Assembly (NCBI GenBank): GCA_913060895.1 | Contig: CAJXSN010000010.1 | Location: forward strand, 1 to 64,000 | Direction of reading: 5' to 3' | Length of the DNA stretch: 64,000 nucleotides | From: an uncultured Sphingomonadaceae bacterium | GTDB taxonomy: Bacteria; Pseudomonadota; Alphaproteobacteria; Sphingomonadales; Sphingomonadaceae | Shown here: piece after piece, positions 35,950-44,858 of the stretch | Position numbering within the stretch: the stretch's first letter is position 1 | Layout: every line of letters starts with the position of its first letter | Translations under genes and position numbers: made by a program | Notes under the pieces: generated by a model | What the model saw: the letters and a program-made list of their open reading frames with translations, nothing else | The model's database searches: none | What the model was told of the DNA's origin: nothing

Positions 35950-36045
35950 TTCGTCTCTCCGTAGCATTTTGAAACTTTTCTTGTTGCATTGCTGCCGAGC
36001 CTTTACGAAAACGTCAACCTACAAAAAGAGAGAGGACCGATTCCC

Positions 36046-37323
36046 ATGACTACCGAAGCATCTTCCCAGCCCCATACAGCCTACATCGTCGACGCCGTGC
36101 GTACCCCGCGCGGGATCGGCAAACAGGGCAAAGGCGCGCTGGCGGCCGAACATCCCCAGCATCTTGCCGCAACCGTGCTTAAAGCCATTGCAGAACGGAA
36201 TGGCATCGACACCAAAACGGTCGATGACGTGATCTGGTCCGTTTCCACGCAAGACGGCAAGCAGGGGGGCGATATGGGCCGGATGGCCGCGCTGGACGCC
36301 GGATACGATGTCACCAGCAGCGGTATGACACTGGACCGGTTCTGCGGCGGCGGCATCACTTCTGTGAACCTTGCAGCAGCGCAGGTTATGTCAGGCATGG
36401 CCGATTGCGTGGTTGCCGGCGGCACGGAAATGATGAGCCTGACTGCGCAGATGGCCAAGGACAAGATGGCAGCCGGGCTCGCACCGCCGATGATGGGCAG
36501 TTATAACGAGCGCCTTCAGGCCAAACACCCGCAAAGCCACCAAGGCGTATGCGGCGATGCGATTGCCAGCATGGAAGGCTTTACCCGCGAAGAGCTGGAC
36601 GAAGTCGGCTATCGCAGCCAGCAGCGTGCCGCGCAGGCGATTAAGGAAGGCCGCTTCGACAAATCGGTTGTTCCGGTGGTGGATGACGAGGGGAACACCA
36701 TCCTCGACAAGGAAGAATTCCCGCGGCCGCAGACGACAATGGAAACGCTGGCCCAGCTGGAACCTGCCTTCCCCAAGATCGCTGACATGCCGCTGGACAA
36801 GGAAGGCACAACTTTCCGCGGGCTGATTCAGAAGAAATACCCCGATCTGGATATTCAGCATTTCCACCATGCCGGCAACAGCTCCGGCGTGGTCGACGGT
36901 GCAGCGGCGGTTCTGATCGCGTCGAAAGAATATTGCGACAAGCATGGCCTGAAGCCGCGCGCGAAAATCGTGGCGACGGCGAATATGGGCGATGATCCGA
37001 CACTGATGCTCAACGCGCCTGTTCCTGCTGCCAAGCGAGTGCTGGAGCGCGCCGGTCTGACGCTGGACGATATCGACCTGTTCGAAGTCAACGAAGCATT
37101 CGCCGTGGTCGCGGCCAAGTTCGTCCGCGATCTCGATCTTGACTGGGACAAGGTCAATGTAAACGGCGGCGCGATTGCTCTGGGCCACCCCATCGGTGCG
37201 ACCGGCTCCATGCTGATCGGCACCGTGGTCGATGAACTGGAACGCCAGAACAAAAAGCGCGGCCTGATCACCATGTGCGCCGCTGGCGGCATGGCCCCGG
37301 CCATTATTGTAGAGAGGGTTTAG
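36046..37323 (+). CDS. Acetyl-CoA C-acyltransferase (thiolase)
   Basis: 425 residues with the full triad: Cys100 (DRFCGGG), NEAFA, GHPIGATG and the second Cys in TMCAAGG. Degradative or biosynthetic thiolase cleaving 3-ketoacyl-CoA. AGAGAGAGGA stands nine bases before ATG 36046 and decides the start over an in-frame codon 19 residues upstream. Closes the beta-oxidation set with the divergent crotonase-racemase-dehydrogenase operon. Confidence 0.94.
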   Translation: MTTEASSQPHTAYIVDAVRTPRGIGKQGKGALAAEHPQHLAATVLKAIAERNGIDTKTVDDVIWSVSTQDGKQGGDMGRMAALDAGYDVTSSGMTLDRFCGGGITSVNLAAAQVMSGMADCVVAGGTEMMSLTAQMAKDKMAAGLAPPMMGSYNERLQAKHPQSHQGVCGDAIASMEGFTREELDEVGYRSQQRAAQAIKEGRFDKSVVPVVDDEGNTILDKEEFPRPQTTMETLAQLEPAFPKIADMPLDKEGTTFRGLIQKKYPDLDIQHFHHAGNSSGVVDGAAAVLIASKEYCDKHGLKPRAKIVATANMGDDPTLMLNAPVPAAKRVLERAGLTLDDIDLFEVNEAFAVVAAKFVRDLDLDWDKVNVNGGAIALGHPIGATGSMLIGTVVDELERQNKKRGLITMCAAGGMAPAIIVERV

Positions 37324-37330
37324 GGGTTAG

Positions 37331-37450
37331 TATCGCACCCTGGACGGGGTGCGATACCCTCGGTCATACGGCCTGAAGGCCGCGTCACTGCGGGCGGCGA
37401 TTACTGCGGGCGGCCAGTCGGTCTTGCGATCGGCTTGGCCGCCCGTTTTT
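37331..37450. repeat. Second copy of the dispersed palindromic element
   Basis: Starts with a TATCGCACCC/GGGGTGCGATA hairpin (37331-37356), continues through CGGCCTGAAGG and a repeated GCGGGCGGC, and ends with a CGGGCGGCC/GGCCGCCCG hairpin (37407-37445) followed by TTTTT. It is clearly homologous to 5133-5216 in inverted orientation. Here it separates convergent genes and its 3' part should terminate the thiolase transcript. Confidence 0.75.
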
Positions 37451-37483
37451 GTCAGAATGCGGTCTTGCCAGAATTCCGGCCTG

Positions 37484-38242
37484 CTAGAATAACGTCTCGC
37501 GCACCCAGTCGACGCTCGGCTGGGTGCTGGCGAGAACCGCGGCCCCCAGTTGGCGCGACCACAGCGTTTCGGCCCCGCCTTCCAACCGCCAGCGGTGTAT
37601 CGCGCGGGTATAGAGGCCCAGATCATGTTCGGCACTGATGCCGATCGCGCCGAACACTGCGTGGGCGGTGTTGGCAATGCGCGGTGCTGCTTCGGCAGCG
37701 ACTGACTTGGCGGTGGCTGCCTGCGCCATATCCGGCCAGCCCTTGCTCGCTGCCAATTCGACCGCGAGACGAACCGCCACGACATCCTGCGCCATAACGG
37801 CCAGGTTCTGCTGCAACGCCTGCTGTTTGCCGATGGGTTTGCCGAACTGGACCCGCTCGTTGGCATAGGCAACGGCCATGTCGAGCAACCTCCCCGCAGC
37901 GCCTGCGATCAAAGCCGCCCGGAGCAGTGCGTTGGCGTTCGCGCGCTTGTCCGTGTCGCTGTCACCAGCTGCCCGCTCTATCATGGTTTGGCCCACAGGG
38001 GCGGGCACGGCATGGCGGCCCAATGCCATCCATAACGGCGCAACGTCGGCGATTGCCAGCCCCGCACCGCCTGCATCCTCTGCCACCAAGGCATCGAGGA
38101 AACCGGATTCCTCCACCGCCTGCATCGCGGCCTCGCCGCCGCCTGTGTCACTGGCACCCGCCTCTATGGCGCGCACCGCAGCGGGCGGGAAAACTTCGCC
38201 CAGCATCTGCTCGAACGGTTCAAGAAATTCGTTGTTTACCAT
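37484..38242 (-). CDS. Acyl-CoA dehydrogenase, small subunit of a heteromer
   Basis: 252 residues, about 130 shorter than a full dehydrogenase: the middle beta domain with the FAD-contacting TEPxxGSD motif is missing. N-terminal helices join directly to the C-terminal helical domain (ANERVQFGKPIGKQQALQQNLAVMA). Such short chains pair with a long one to form alpha2beta2 enzymes, known from steroid side-chain degradation (FadE28/29-type, Scd1AB-type). Twelve bases downstream of the large-subunit gene. Confidence 0.85.
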   Translation of the reverse strand: MVNNEFLEPFEQMLGEVFPPAAVRAIEAGASDTGGGEAAMQAVEESGFLDALVAEDAGGAGLAIADVAPLWMALGRHAVPAPVGQTMIERAAGDSDTDKRANANALLRAALIAGAAGRLLDMAVAYANERVQFGKPIGKQQALQQNLAVMAQDVVAVRLAVELAASKGWPDMAQAATAKSVAAEAAPRIANTAHAVFGAIGISAEHDLGLYTRAIHRWRLEGGAETLWSRQLGAAVLASTQPSVDWVRETLF

Positions 38243-38254
38243 TGTCGAAGCCCC

Positions 38255-39406
38255 CTATCTCAGCCCCAGCCCGCGCGCGATAATCCCGCGCAAGATTTCC
38301 CGTGTTCCGCCACGCAGCGAGAAGCTGGGCGCGATATGGGTCACGAATGTCAGCGCGGCCTGCAATTCCTCGCTGACCGGCTCGTCAGGATAGGCCGCCA
38401 GATCGTCGCCGATGGCCAGAGGCAGAGCCTGCTCGAAAGCCGTCCCGAGGTCTTTGACCACCGAAGCTTCGACCACCGGGCTTTCGCCCGCAGCCAACTG
38501 ACCGGTGCAGGCCAGCGACATCGCTCTCAGCGCGGCCAGTTTCGCCATAAATCCGCCAACCAGCGCGGTTGTCGCAGGATCGCTGCGGCCTGCGCCCCGC
38601 AAATGTGCCAGCCATGCATCGAACAGCACGATGCTGGAATAAATCCGCTCCGGCCCGCTGCGCTCGAATGCCAGCTCCGCCACGACCTGCTGCCAGCCGC
38701 CGCCTTCTTCACCGATCAACGCGTCCTCGGCCAGTTCGACATTGTCGAAGAACACTTCGGAGAAATGGGCATCGCCTGCCAGATCGGTGATCGGGCGGAT
38801 ATCCACGCCGGGGGCCTTCAGATCGACGATGATTTGCGACAATCCCCGATGCCGGTCGTCGCTGGTGCCCGACGTGCGGACCAGCGCGATCATGTAATCG
38901 GAATGCACCGAATTGGTGGTCCAGATTTTCTGGCCGTTCAATCGCCAGCCTTCGTCGGTGCGCTCTGCCCGTGTGCGGACAGACGCAAGGTCGGACCCGC
39001 TGCCGGGCTCGCTCATCCCGATGCAGAACAACAGTTCGCCCCGGCAGATCGCGGGGATGTATTTCTGGCGCTGTGCTTCTGTGCCGAAATTGAGGATAAG
39101 CGGTGCGCTCTGCCGGTCGGCAATCCAGTGCGCCGCCACCGGAGCGCCAGCGGCGAGCAATTCCTCCACCACCACGAACCGCGCAAACGGCCCGCGTCCG
39201 CCCCCGCCATATTCGGTCGGAAGGGTCAGCCCCAGCAGCCCCGCCTGCCCCAGCTTTCGGCTGAACTCCGCATCGAAGCCCGACCACGACCGTGATCGCT
39301 GCGCCAACGACATATCAGCCACCGATTCTTCGGCCAGACCGCGCACTTGTGCGCGCAACGCCTCGTCTTCAGGGGGAATGGCGGCGAGAGTGAGAGTATC
39401 GAACAG
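38255..39406 (-). CDS. Acyl-CoA dehydrogenase, large subunit of a heteromer
   Basis: 383 residues if it starts at CTG 39406. MSEPGSGSDLASVRTRAE binds FAD and ELAFERSGPERI lies at the helix-G site; the C-terminal YEGT glutamate is replaced (LRGGTREI). A perfect AAGGAG (39415-39420) is eight bases before CTG 39406, and the encoded FDTLTLAAIPPEDEALRAQVR looks like a normal N-terminus. The nearest conventional in-frame start, TTG 39358, has no ribosome site. Forms an operon with the small subunit. Confidence 0.87.
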   Translation of the reverse strand: MFDTLTLAAIPPEDEALRAQVRGLAEESVADMSLAQRSRSWSGFDAEFSRKLGQAGLLGLTLPTEYGGGGRGPFARFVVVEELLAAGAPVAAHWIADRQSAPLILNFGTEAQRQKYIPAICRGELLFCIGMSEPGSGSDLASVRTRAERTDEGWRLNGQKIWTTNSVHSDYMIALVRTSGTSDDRHRGLSQIIVDLKAPGVDIRPITDLAGDAHFSEVFFDNVELAEDALIGEEGGGWQQVVAELAFERSGPERIYSSIVLFDAWLAHLRGAGRSDPATTALVGGFMAKLAALRAMSLACTGQLAAGESPVVEASVVKDLGTAFEQALPLAIGDDLAAYPDEPVSEELQAALTFVTHIAPSFSLRGGTREILRGIIARGLGLR

Positions 39407-39473
39407 GGGGAAAACTCCTTATGGTGATACTTTTAGGTTTGCGGCACAGGCCTTTGCAACCTAGCAGGCCACT

Positions 39474-40274
39474 ATGGAACCTTTTTTAAAAATAAAGCGC
39501 GATGACGCTGTCGTTATAGCCAGCCTCAATCGTCCCGAAACCCGCAACGCCATTTCCGAAACCGCGCATAGCGAGGAAATCGTCCAGTTCTGCGCCGACA
39601 TGACGCGCGACCGCAGCGTGCGGGCGATCGTGCTGACCGGCGAAGGCAGCGCATTCTGCGCAGGCGGCAATGTGAAGGATATGGCGAACAAGGAAGGTAT
39701 GTTTGCCGGCAGCCCCTACGAAATTCGCAACCGCTATCGCACCGGCATCCAGTTGATCCCCACCGCGCTGTACGAACTGGAAGTGCCGGTGGTGGCCGCT
39801 GTGAACGGGCCGGCCATCGGTGCCGGGCTCGATCTTGCCTGCATGGCCGATATCCGAATCGGCAGCGAGAAAGCGATCTTTGGCGAAACGTTCGTGAAAC
39901 TGGGCATCATCCCCGGCGACGGCGGCGCATGGTTGCTGCCCCGCATCATCGGCATGGCGCGCGCCACGCAAATGACCCTGACCGGCGAAATCATCGATGC
40001 GGCGAAGGCGCTCGAGTTCGGGCTGATCAGCGAATCCGTGCCGCAGGACCAATGCCTGTCCCGTGCCATCGAAGTGGCAGGTGCCATCGCGGTCAATCCC
40101 GGCCATTCCACCCGCATGGCCAAACGGCTGCTGCGCGAAGGGCAGGACATGAAGCTGGGCCCGCTGCTGGAACTGTCCGCCGCCTATCAGGCGCTGGCGC
40201 ATCATACACAGGATCATCACGAAGCAGTCGATGCTTTTGTCGGCAAGCGCGACCCGGACTTTCAGGACCGCTGA
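39474..40274 (+). CDS. Enoyl-CoA hydratase/isomerase family protein
   Basis: 266 residues. Crotonase motifs GEGSAFCAGGNVKDM and NGPAIGAGLDLACMADIRI form the oxyanion hole; FVKLGIIPGDGGAWLLPRIIG is the active-site helix, with Asp rather than Glu at the second acidic position, as in isomerase-like or ring-processing members. Divergent from the heteromeric dehydrogenase operon; followed 101 bases later by another crotonase. Confidence 0.9.
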   Translation: MEPFLKIKRDDAVVIASLNRPETRNAISETAHSEEIVQFCADMTRDRSVRAIVLTGEGSAFCAGGNVKDMANKEGMFAGSPYEIRNRYRTGIQLIPTALYELEVPVVAAVNGPAIGAGLDLACMADIRIGSEKAIFGETFVKLGIIPGDGGAWLLPRIIGMARATQMTLTGEIIDAAKALEFGLISESVPQDQCLSRAIEVAGAIAVNPGHSTRMAKRLLREGQDMKLGPLLELSAAYQALAHHTQDHHEAVDAFVGKRDPDFQDR

Positions 40275-40375
40275 CGTTTCGAAAACACCTGCCACGGCAG
40301 GCTGCACAATCGACGGGTCGACGGGCGCACCATGTGCTGCCAGTAATGCCCGCCATATCATTCAGGGAGCAAACG

Positions 40376-41158
40376 ATGTCGTACGAAACCATTCGCGCAG
40401 AACGGGAAGGCAATGTCCTCAAAATTACCCTCAACCGGCCCGACCGGCTGAATGCCTGCCCGCCCGAAATGGCGGACGAGATTTTCGCTGCTGCCCGCGA
40501 TTTGGATGGCGCGCGCGCGGTGCTGATTTCCGGCGAGGGGCGGGCCTTCTGCTCCGGTGCCGATCTGGCGGCGCAGTCCGACAGTGCGATCACTGGCGGC
40601 GCACGGTCCTACACGGTCCTGCAGTCGCATTTTAATCCGATGATCCAGATGCTGGCCAATTTGCCCGTGCCGGTCATCGCTGCTGTTGGCGGCCCGGCGG
40701 CCGGTGTGGGCTGCTCCCTTGCGCTGGCATCCGATTTCGTCATTGCCGGCAAAAGCGGGTATTTCCTGCAGGCCTTCGTGAATATCGGTCTGGTGCCCGA
40801 TGGCGGTTCCAGCTGGATGCTCCCGCGTCTGGTCGGGCTGGCGCAGGCCACCCGCATGATGATGCTGGGAGAGCGGATTCATGGCGAGGAAGCCGAACGC
40901 ATCGGCCTGATCTACAAATGCGTTGAAGACGACGCGCTGATGCAGGAGGCAGAGGCACTGGCGCAGAAACTTGCGAACGGGCCGACTGTGGCGCTGGGCC
41001 AGATGAAGCAGACATTGCGTAAAGGACTGGAAAGCGGTTTCAGCTCGACATTGCTCGCAGAAGCGGAAGGCCAGCGCGTGGCGGGCGGCAGTCATGATGC
41101 CGCGATCGGCGCGGCGGCTTTCCTGAAGAAGCAGAAAGCCGAATTCACCGGAAGCTAG
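40376..41158 (+). CDS. Enoyl-CoA hydratase, PaaG-like
   Basis: 260 residues. GEGRAFCSGADLAAQ, GGPAAGVGCSLALASDFVIA and FVNIGLVPDGGSSWMLPRLVG are crotonase motifs; the Asp in PDGG resembles PaaG-type 1,2-epoxyphenylacetyl-CoA isomerases and some isomerases. AGGGAG stands six bases before ATG 40376. Shares an operon with the preceding crotonase and possibly the flavin reductase. Confidence 0.9.
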   Translation: MSYETIRAEREGNVLKITLNRPDRLNACPPEMADEIFAAARDLDGARAVLISGEGRAFCSGADLAAQSDSAITGGARSYTVLQSHFNPMIQMLANLPVPVIAAVGGPAAGVGCSLALASDFVIAGKSGYFLQAFVNIGLVPDGGSSWMLPRLVGLAQATRMMMLGERIHGEEAERIGLIYKCVEDDALMQEAEALAQKLANGPTVALGQMKQTLRKGLESGFSSTLLAEAEGQRVAGGSHDAAIGAAAFLKKQKAEFTGS

Positions 41159-41265
41159 CCCGTCAGGATGGACCGGCCTTCGGTGGAATGCCCGACCTGC
41201 TATGTGCGCGATGAAGCAGCGCGCACGGGCGATTGCGCATTGAACCGTGTTCCACCCGCGCATAG

Positions 41266-41961
41266 ATGTGCCAAGTGACCAGCACCCCTTCCCCACCCAG
41301 CGCGATGGACGTCGATCACCAGCAGTCCTTCAGGCAGGCGCTGGGATCGTTTGCGACCGGCGTGACGATTGCCACCACACTGGACGATCAGGGCAATCCC
41401 GTGGGTGTCACCGCCAGCAGCTTCAATTCCGTCAGCCTCGATCCGCCGCTGGTGCTATGGTCGCTGGCAAAGGACAGCAATTCTCGCGCGGCCTTTGCCG
41501 ATAGCGGGCATTTCGCGGTGCATGTTCTGGCCGCCAGCCAGGAAGCGCTGTCGAACCGCTTCGCCAAGACGGGCGAGGACAAGTTCGGCGGAATGGACTG
41601 GGATCGCGGCAAGCTGGGATCACCCGTATTTGCCGAACACGCCGCTTTGTTCGAATGCGCTACCCGCCACCAGTATGACGGCGGAGACCACATTATCATC
41701 GTCGGCGAAGTGGTCGATTTCGAAGCCCGCGACGAAGCGCCCCTGCTGTTTCATGGCGGCCGCTATGCCGATCATCGGCCACGCGGCAGTGCGGGCGATG
41801 CAGACGACGTAAACAACCGGACAGGGGCGCAGCGTCTGGCGCTGGCGGCCGCAACGCTGGAACAGGCGCTGGCCGCTTCGAACAGCCCGGAACTGCCGGC
41901 AGACGATATAGATGCGATGCGGCGCGTCATTGCGCATTTGCAGGACAGCGCCTCCGGCTGA
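41266..41961 (+). CDS. Flavin reductase-like, FMN-binding split barrel
   Basis: 231 residues. FRQALGSFATGVTIATT, VGVTASSFNSVSLDPPLVLWSL and FAVHVLA are the signature blocks of the HpaC/NtaB flavin reductase family that supply reduced flavin to two-component monooxygenases. A C-terminal helical extension of about 50 residues is additional. No partner monooxygenase is adjacent. Start uncertain among ATG 41266, GTG 41275 and ATG 41305. Confidence 0.85.
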   Translation: MCQVTSTPSPPSAMDVDHQQSFRQALGSFATGVTIATTLDDQGNPVGVTASSFNSVSLDPPLVLWSLAKDSNSRAAFADSGHFAVHVLAASQEALSNRFAKTGEDKFGGMDWDRGKLGSPVFAEHAALFECATRHQYDGGDHIIIVGEVVDFEARDEAPLLFHGGRYADHRPRGSAGDADDVNNRTGAQRLALAAATLEQALAASNSPELPADDIDAMRRVIAHLQDSASG

Positions 41962-42141
41962 TCCGTGGCGGTTCAGGGCCGGACAGCCTGACTGCCCGTT
42001 GCGTGCTGGAAAACGGCGCCCTCAGCGCCCCGCAGACAGGGCAGGTTCCCTCTGGCTTTACCCTTGGCCGCCATGCTGCCTGCTAAGTCCAGCCGCCGCT
42101 ATCAGCCGCCGCTCCTAACCACACGTGTGGCAATATGCTTG

Positions 42142-42156
42142 GCGGGGCAGCCCCGC
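42142..42156. terminator. Hairpin downstream of the cyd operon
   Basis: Perfect six-base GCGGGG/CCCCGC stem with a three-base loop, eight bases past the DUF2474 stop. No T-run; a CCACACGTGTGG palindrome lies at 42119-42130. Rest of 41962-42163 shows nothing recognisable. Confidence 0.35.
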
Positions 42157-42163
42157 ATCGAAG

Positions 42164-42292
42164 TCAGGGGTTCAGCCAACTGCGCAGTATCCATGCGACA
42201 ATACCCAGCACGCCTACACTCATGGCCCAGATCGCAGCCATCCATGCCAGACGCCGCCAGAGGGGCGCGGCGGGTTCGGTAGAACCGCCCAT
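42164..42292 (-). CDS. DUF2474 small membrane protein of cytochrome bd
   Basis: 42 residues: [31 protein letters not shown], one transmembrane helix with the W-RR pattern of DUF2474, which regularly follows cydB in CIO-type operons and probably acts like CydX in oxidase assembly or stability. Its ATG shares one base with the cydB stop (TAATG). Confidence 0.85.
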   Translation of the reverse strand: MGGSTEPAAPLWRRLAWMAAIWAMSVGVLGIVAWILRSWLNP

Positions 42293-43287
42293 TAATGATA
42301 CCCCTCGTCGCCCACCTTCCCCCGGAACACCCAATAGGCCCATGCGGTATAGGCCAAGATCAGGGGCATGGTGATTGCAACGCCCACCAGCATGAAAATC
42401 TGGCTGCGCTCGGGCGCGGCCGCATCCCACAGCGTGAGGCCGGGCGGCACGACATAGGGCCACATGGTAATCCCCAGACCGGCCATGCCGAAAAAGAACA
42501 AAGCCAGCGCCAGCCAAAACGGTTTGCTGTGCCGTTCCGTCTTGAGCGACCGGATCAGCAGCAGCGCGGTTATCCCCGTCAGCACCGGGACCGGCGCGGC
42601 GAAATAGATTTCCGGCGCAGTCAGCCATTTGGCGGCATAATCGTCATTCAGCAGCAGATTATAGAGGCTGACCGCGCCCATTAGTGCAAATGTCGCCCAC
42701 GCAGCGCGCTTTGCCAGCTTTCGCGCGTGGTTCTGGCTGGGCCCTTCCAGCTTCCACACCAGCCACGTTGCGCCCAGCAGAGCGTAGCCTGCAACCGTCC
42801 CCAGCCCCGTCAGCAAGGTATAGGGTGTGAACCAGTCAAACCAGCTGCCGGAATAGGCGCGGCCGGTGATTTCAATGCCCTGTAGCAATGCACCCAGTGT
42901 CATCCCCTGTGCCATCGCAGCAACGAAAGATCCACCCGTGAAGGCCATATCCCAGAATTGCCGGTGGGCCGGATCGCGCCAGCGATATTCGAAAGCCACA
43001 CCGCGAAAGACAAGGCCCAGCAGCATGGCAATAATCAGCGGATAGGTTGCCGGAAGGATTACGGCATAGGCCAGCGGGAAGGCCGCGAACAATCCGCCGC
43101 CGCCCAGCACCAGCCAGGTTTCATTGCCATCCCAGACAGGGGCGATGGAATTCATCGCCCGGTCCCGCTCGGGCCCTGCATCGAATGTGGGGAACAGGAT
43201 GCCGATGCCCAGATCGAACCCGTCCATCACAACATAGGCAAACACCGCAAAGGCGATGATGAAGCCCCAGATAACGGTAAGGTCCAT
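42292..43287 (-). CDS. cydB: Cytochrome bd ubiquinol oxidase subunit II
   Basis: 331 residues with eight to nine hydrophobic helices. [29 protein letters not shown] is the CydB start. Part of a membrane oxidase that reduces oxygen with quinol without pumping protons. AAGGAGG seven bases before ATG 43287 decides the start over the GTG overlapping the cydA stop. Confidence 0.95.
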   Translation of the reverse strand: MDLTVIWGFIIAFAVFAYVVMDGFDLGIGILFPTFDAGPERDRAMNSIAPVWDGNETWLVLGGGGLFAAFPLAYAVILPATYPLIIAMLLGLVFRGVAFEYRWRDPAHRQFWDMAFTGGSFVAAMAQGMTLGALLQGIEITGRAYSGSWFDWFTPYTLLTGLGTVAGYALLGATWLVWKLEGPSQNHARKLAKRAAWATFALMGAVSLYNLLLNDDYAAKWLTAPEIYFAAPVPVLTGITALLLIRSLKTERHSKPFWLALALFFFGMAGLGITMWPYVVPPGLTLWDAAAPERSQIFMLVGVAITMPLILAYTAWAYWVFRGKVGDEGYH

Positions 43288-44729
43288 CACACTTCCTCCT
43301 TGCCAGAGGGAAGGCGCCCCGAATGGCCCGGGTTCTGCGTGGGGCCGGGCGTAATCCCCGCCGTGCGGATCGGGGCACCATCGCCCTCTTTCACACCTGT
43401 TTCATCGATATGCGGGGTGTGTCCCATCAATCGCAGGATATACCACACGCCGATGCCGAAGACCGCGAAATAGACAATGACAAAAGCCACCAGCGAAGCA
43501 GCCACGGCCGGCGCATCGAGCGGCGAGGCTGCCTCTGATGTGCGCATCAGATTATAAACGACATAGGGTTGCCGGCCCACCTCGGTCGTGATCCAGCCGG
43601 CCAGAACCGCAATAAAACCGGACGGCCCCATGACCAGAGCAGCACGGTGCAGCCACGGCCATTCATACAGCGATTTGCGCCACCGCGCGAACACGCTCCA
43701 CAGGCCGATGCCCATCATGGCAAAGCCCAGCCCGACCATGATGCGGAACGACCAGAACACGACGCCGACGGGCGGTTCTTCGCTGTCGGGGATGGTGTCC
43801 AGCCCGGCCATCGGTGCATCCAGATCGTGCTTCAATATCAGCGAAGACAGTTTGGGAACTTCGATCTTGTAATCGACCCGCTTTTCCTCGCTGTTCGGGA
43901 TGCCGAACAGTATCAGCGGCGCGCCGTCCGGATGGCTGTCGAAATGTCCTTCCATCGCCATCACTTTTTGCGGCTGATGCTCTAGCGTGTTGAGCCCGTG
44001 CAAGTCGCCTGCGACGATCTGTATCGGGGCGACGATGGCCGCCATCCACATCGCCATAGAGAACATTTTGCGTGCGTGCGGGTTGCTACGATCTTTCAGC
44101 AGATGCCACGCACCCACCCCGCCAACCACGAAAGCGGTCGTCAGATACGCGGCGTTGACGGTGTGAAACAGCCTGTAGGGAAAGCTGGGGCTGAACACGA
44201 TGTCGAACCAGCTCGGCCCCGGCATGAACTGCCCGTTGGCACCCATTTCGAAGCCCACCGGCGTGTGCATCCAGCTGTTGACTGACAAGATCCATGTGGC
44301 GGACATCAACGTGCCGAACGCCACCATCAGGGTCGCCACGAAATGCAGTTTCTTGCCCACGCGCTCCATGCCGAACAGCATGACCCCCAGAAAGCCTGCC
44401 TCCAGAAAGAAAGCCGTCAGCACTTCGTATGCCATTAACGGGCCGAGTATCGGCCCCGTCCGGTCGGAGAAGACCGACCAGTTGGTGCCGAACTGGTAAC
44501 TCATCACGATGCCGGAAACGACACCCATCGCAAAAGCGATCGCGAAGATTTTGAGCCAGTATTTGAACAGGTCGAGATAGAGCTGCTTGCCCGTCTTCAG
44601 CCATAGCCCTTCGAGAACCGCCAGATAACTTGCCAGCCCGATGGAGAAGGCCGGGAAGATGAAATGGAAACTCACCGTAAAGGCGAATTGTATCCGAGCG
44701 AGCAACAGAGCGTCGAAGTAATCGAACAT
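43287..44729 (-). CDS. cydA: Cytochrome bd ubiquinol oxidase subunit I, CIO type
   Basis: 480 residues. N-terminal LLARIQFAFTVSFHFIFPAFSIGLASY carries haem-ligand His; the Q-loop between helices 6 and 7 (KIEVPKLSSLIL) is short, and GRQPYVVYNLMRT is the GRQP motif. The short Q-loop places it in the cyanide-insensitive (CIO/bd-II-like) class. First gene of cydA-cydB-DUF2474. High-affinity oxidases of this type help under low oxygen or cyanide-like stress. Confidence 0.95.
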   Translation of the reverse strand: MFDYFDALLLARIQFAFTVSFHFIFPAFSIGLASYLAVLEGLWLKTGKQLYLDLFKYWLKIFAIAFAMGVVSGIVMSYQFGTNWSVFSDRTGPILGPLMAYEVLTAFFLEAGFLGVMLFGMERVGKKLHFVATLMVAFGTLMSATWILSVNSWMHTPVGFEMGANGQFMPGPSWFDIVFSPSFPYRLFHTVNAAYLTTAFVVGGVGAWHLLKDRSNPHARKMFSMAMWMAAIVAPIQIVAGDLHGLNTLEHQPQKVMAMEGHFDSHPDGAPLILFGIPNSEEKRVDYKIEVPKLSSLILKHDLDAPMAGLDTIPDSEEPPVGVVFWSFRIMVGLGFAMMGIGLWSVFARWRKSLYEWPWLHRAALVMGPSGFIAVLAGWITTEVGRQPYVVYNLMRTSEAASPLDAPAVAASLVAFVIVYFAVFGIGVWYILRLMGHTPHIDETGVKEGDGAPIRTAGITPGPTQNPGHSGRLPSGKEEV

Positions 44730-44806
44730 GCCGCCTCTTAGGCCACTGGCGCATCAAGTTCGATTGCAAACGCTGCAACACACATGGACATTCAGACATT
44801 TGAACA

Positions 44807-44831
44807 CGTCCGCCGGGCGTTCCAGCGGACG
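44807..44831. terminator. Hairpin between proA and cydA
   Basis: CGTCCGC/GCGGACG stem with an 11-base loop, just beyond the proA stop; a second ACAGA/TCTGT stem lies at about 44838-44861, partly within the proA 3' end. Likely ends proA transcription, though T-runs are weak. Confidence 0.4.
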
Positions 44832-44858
44832 ATTCAAACAGATTGCCCTCAGTCTGTT

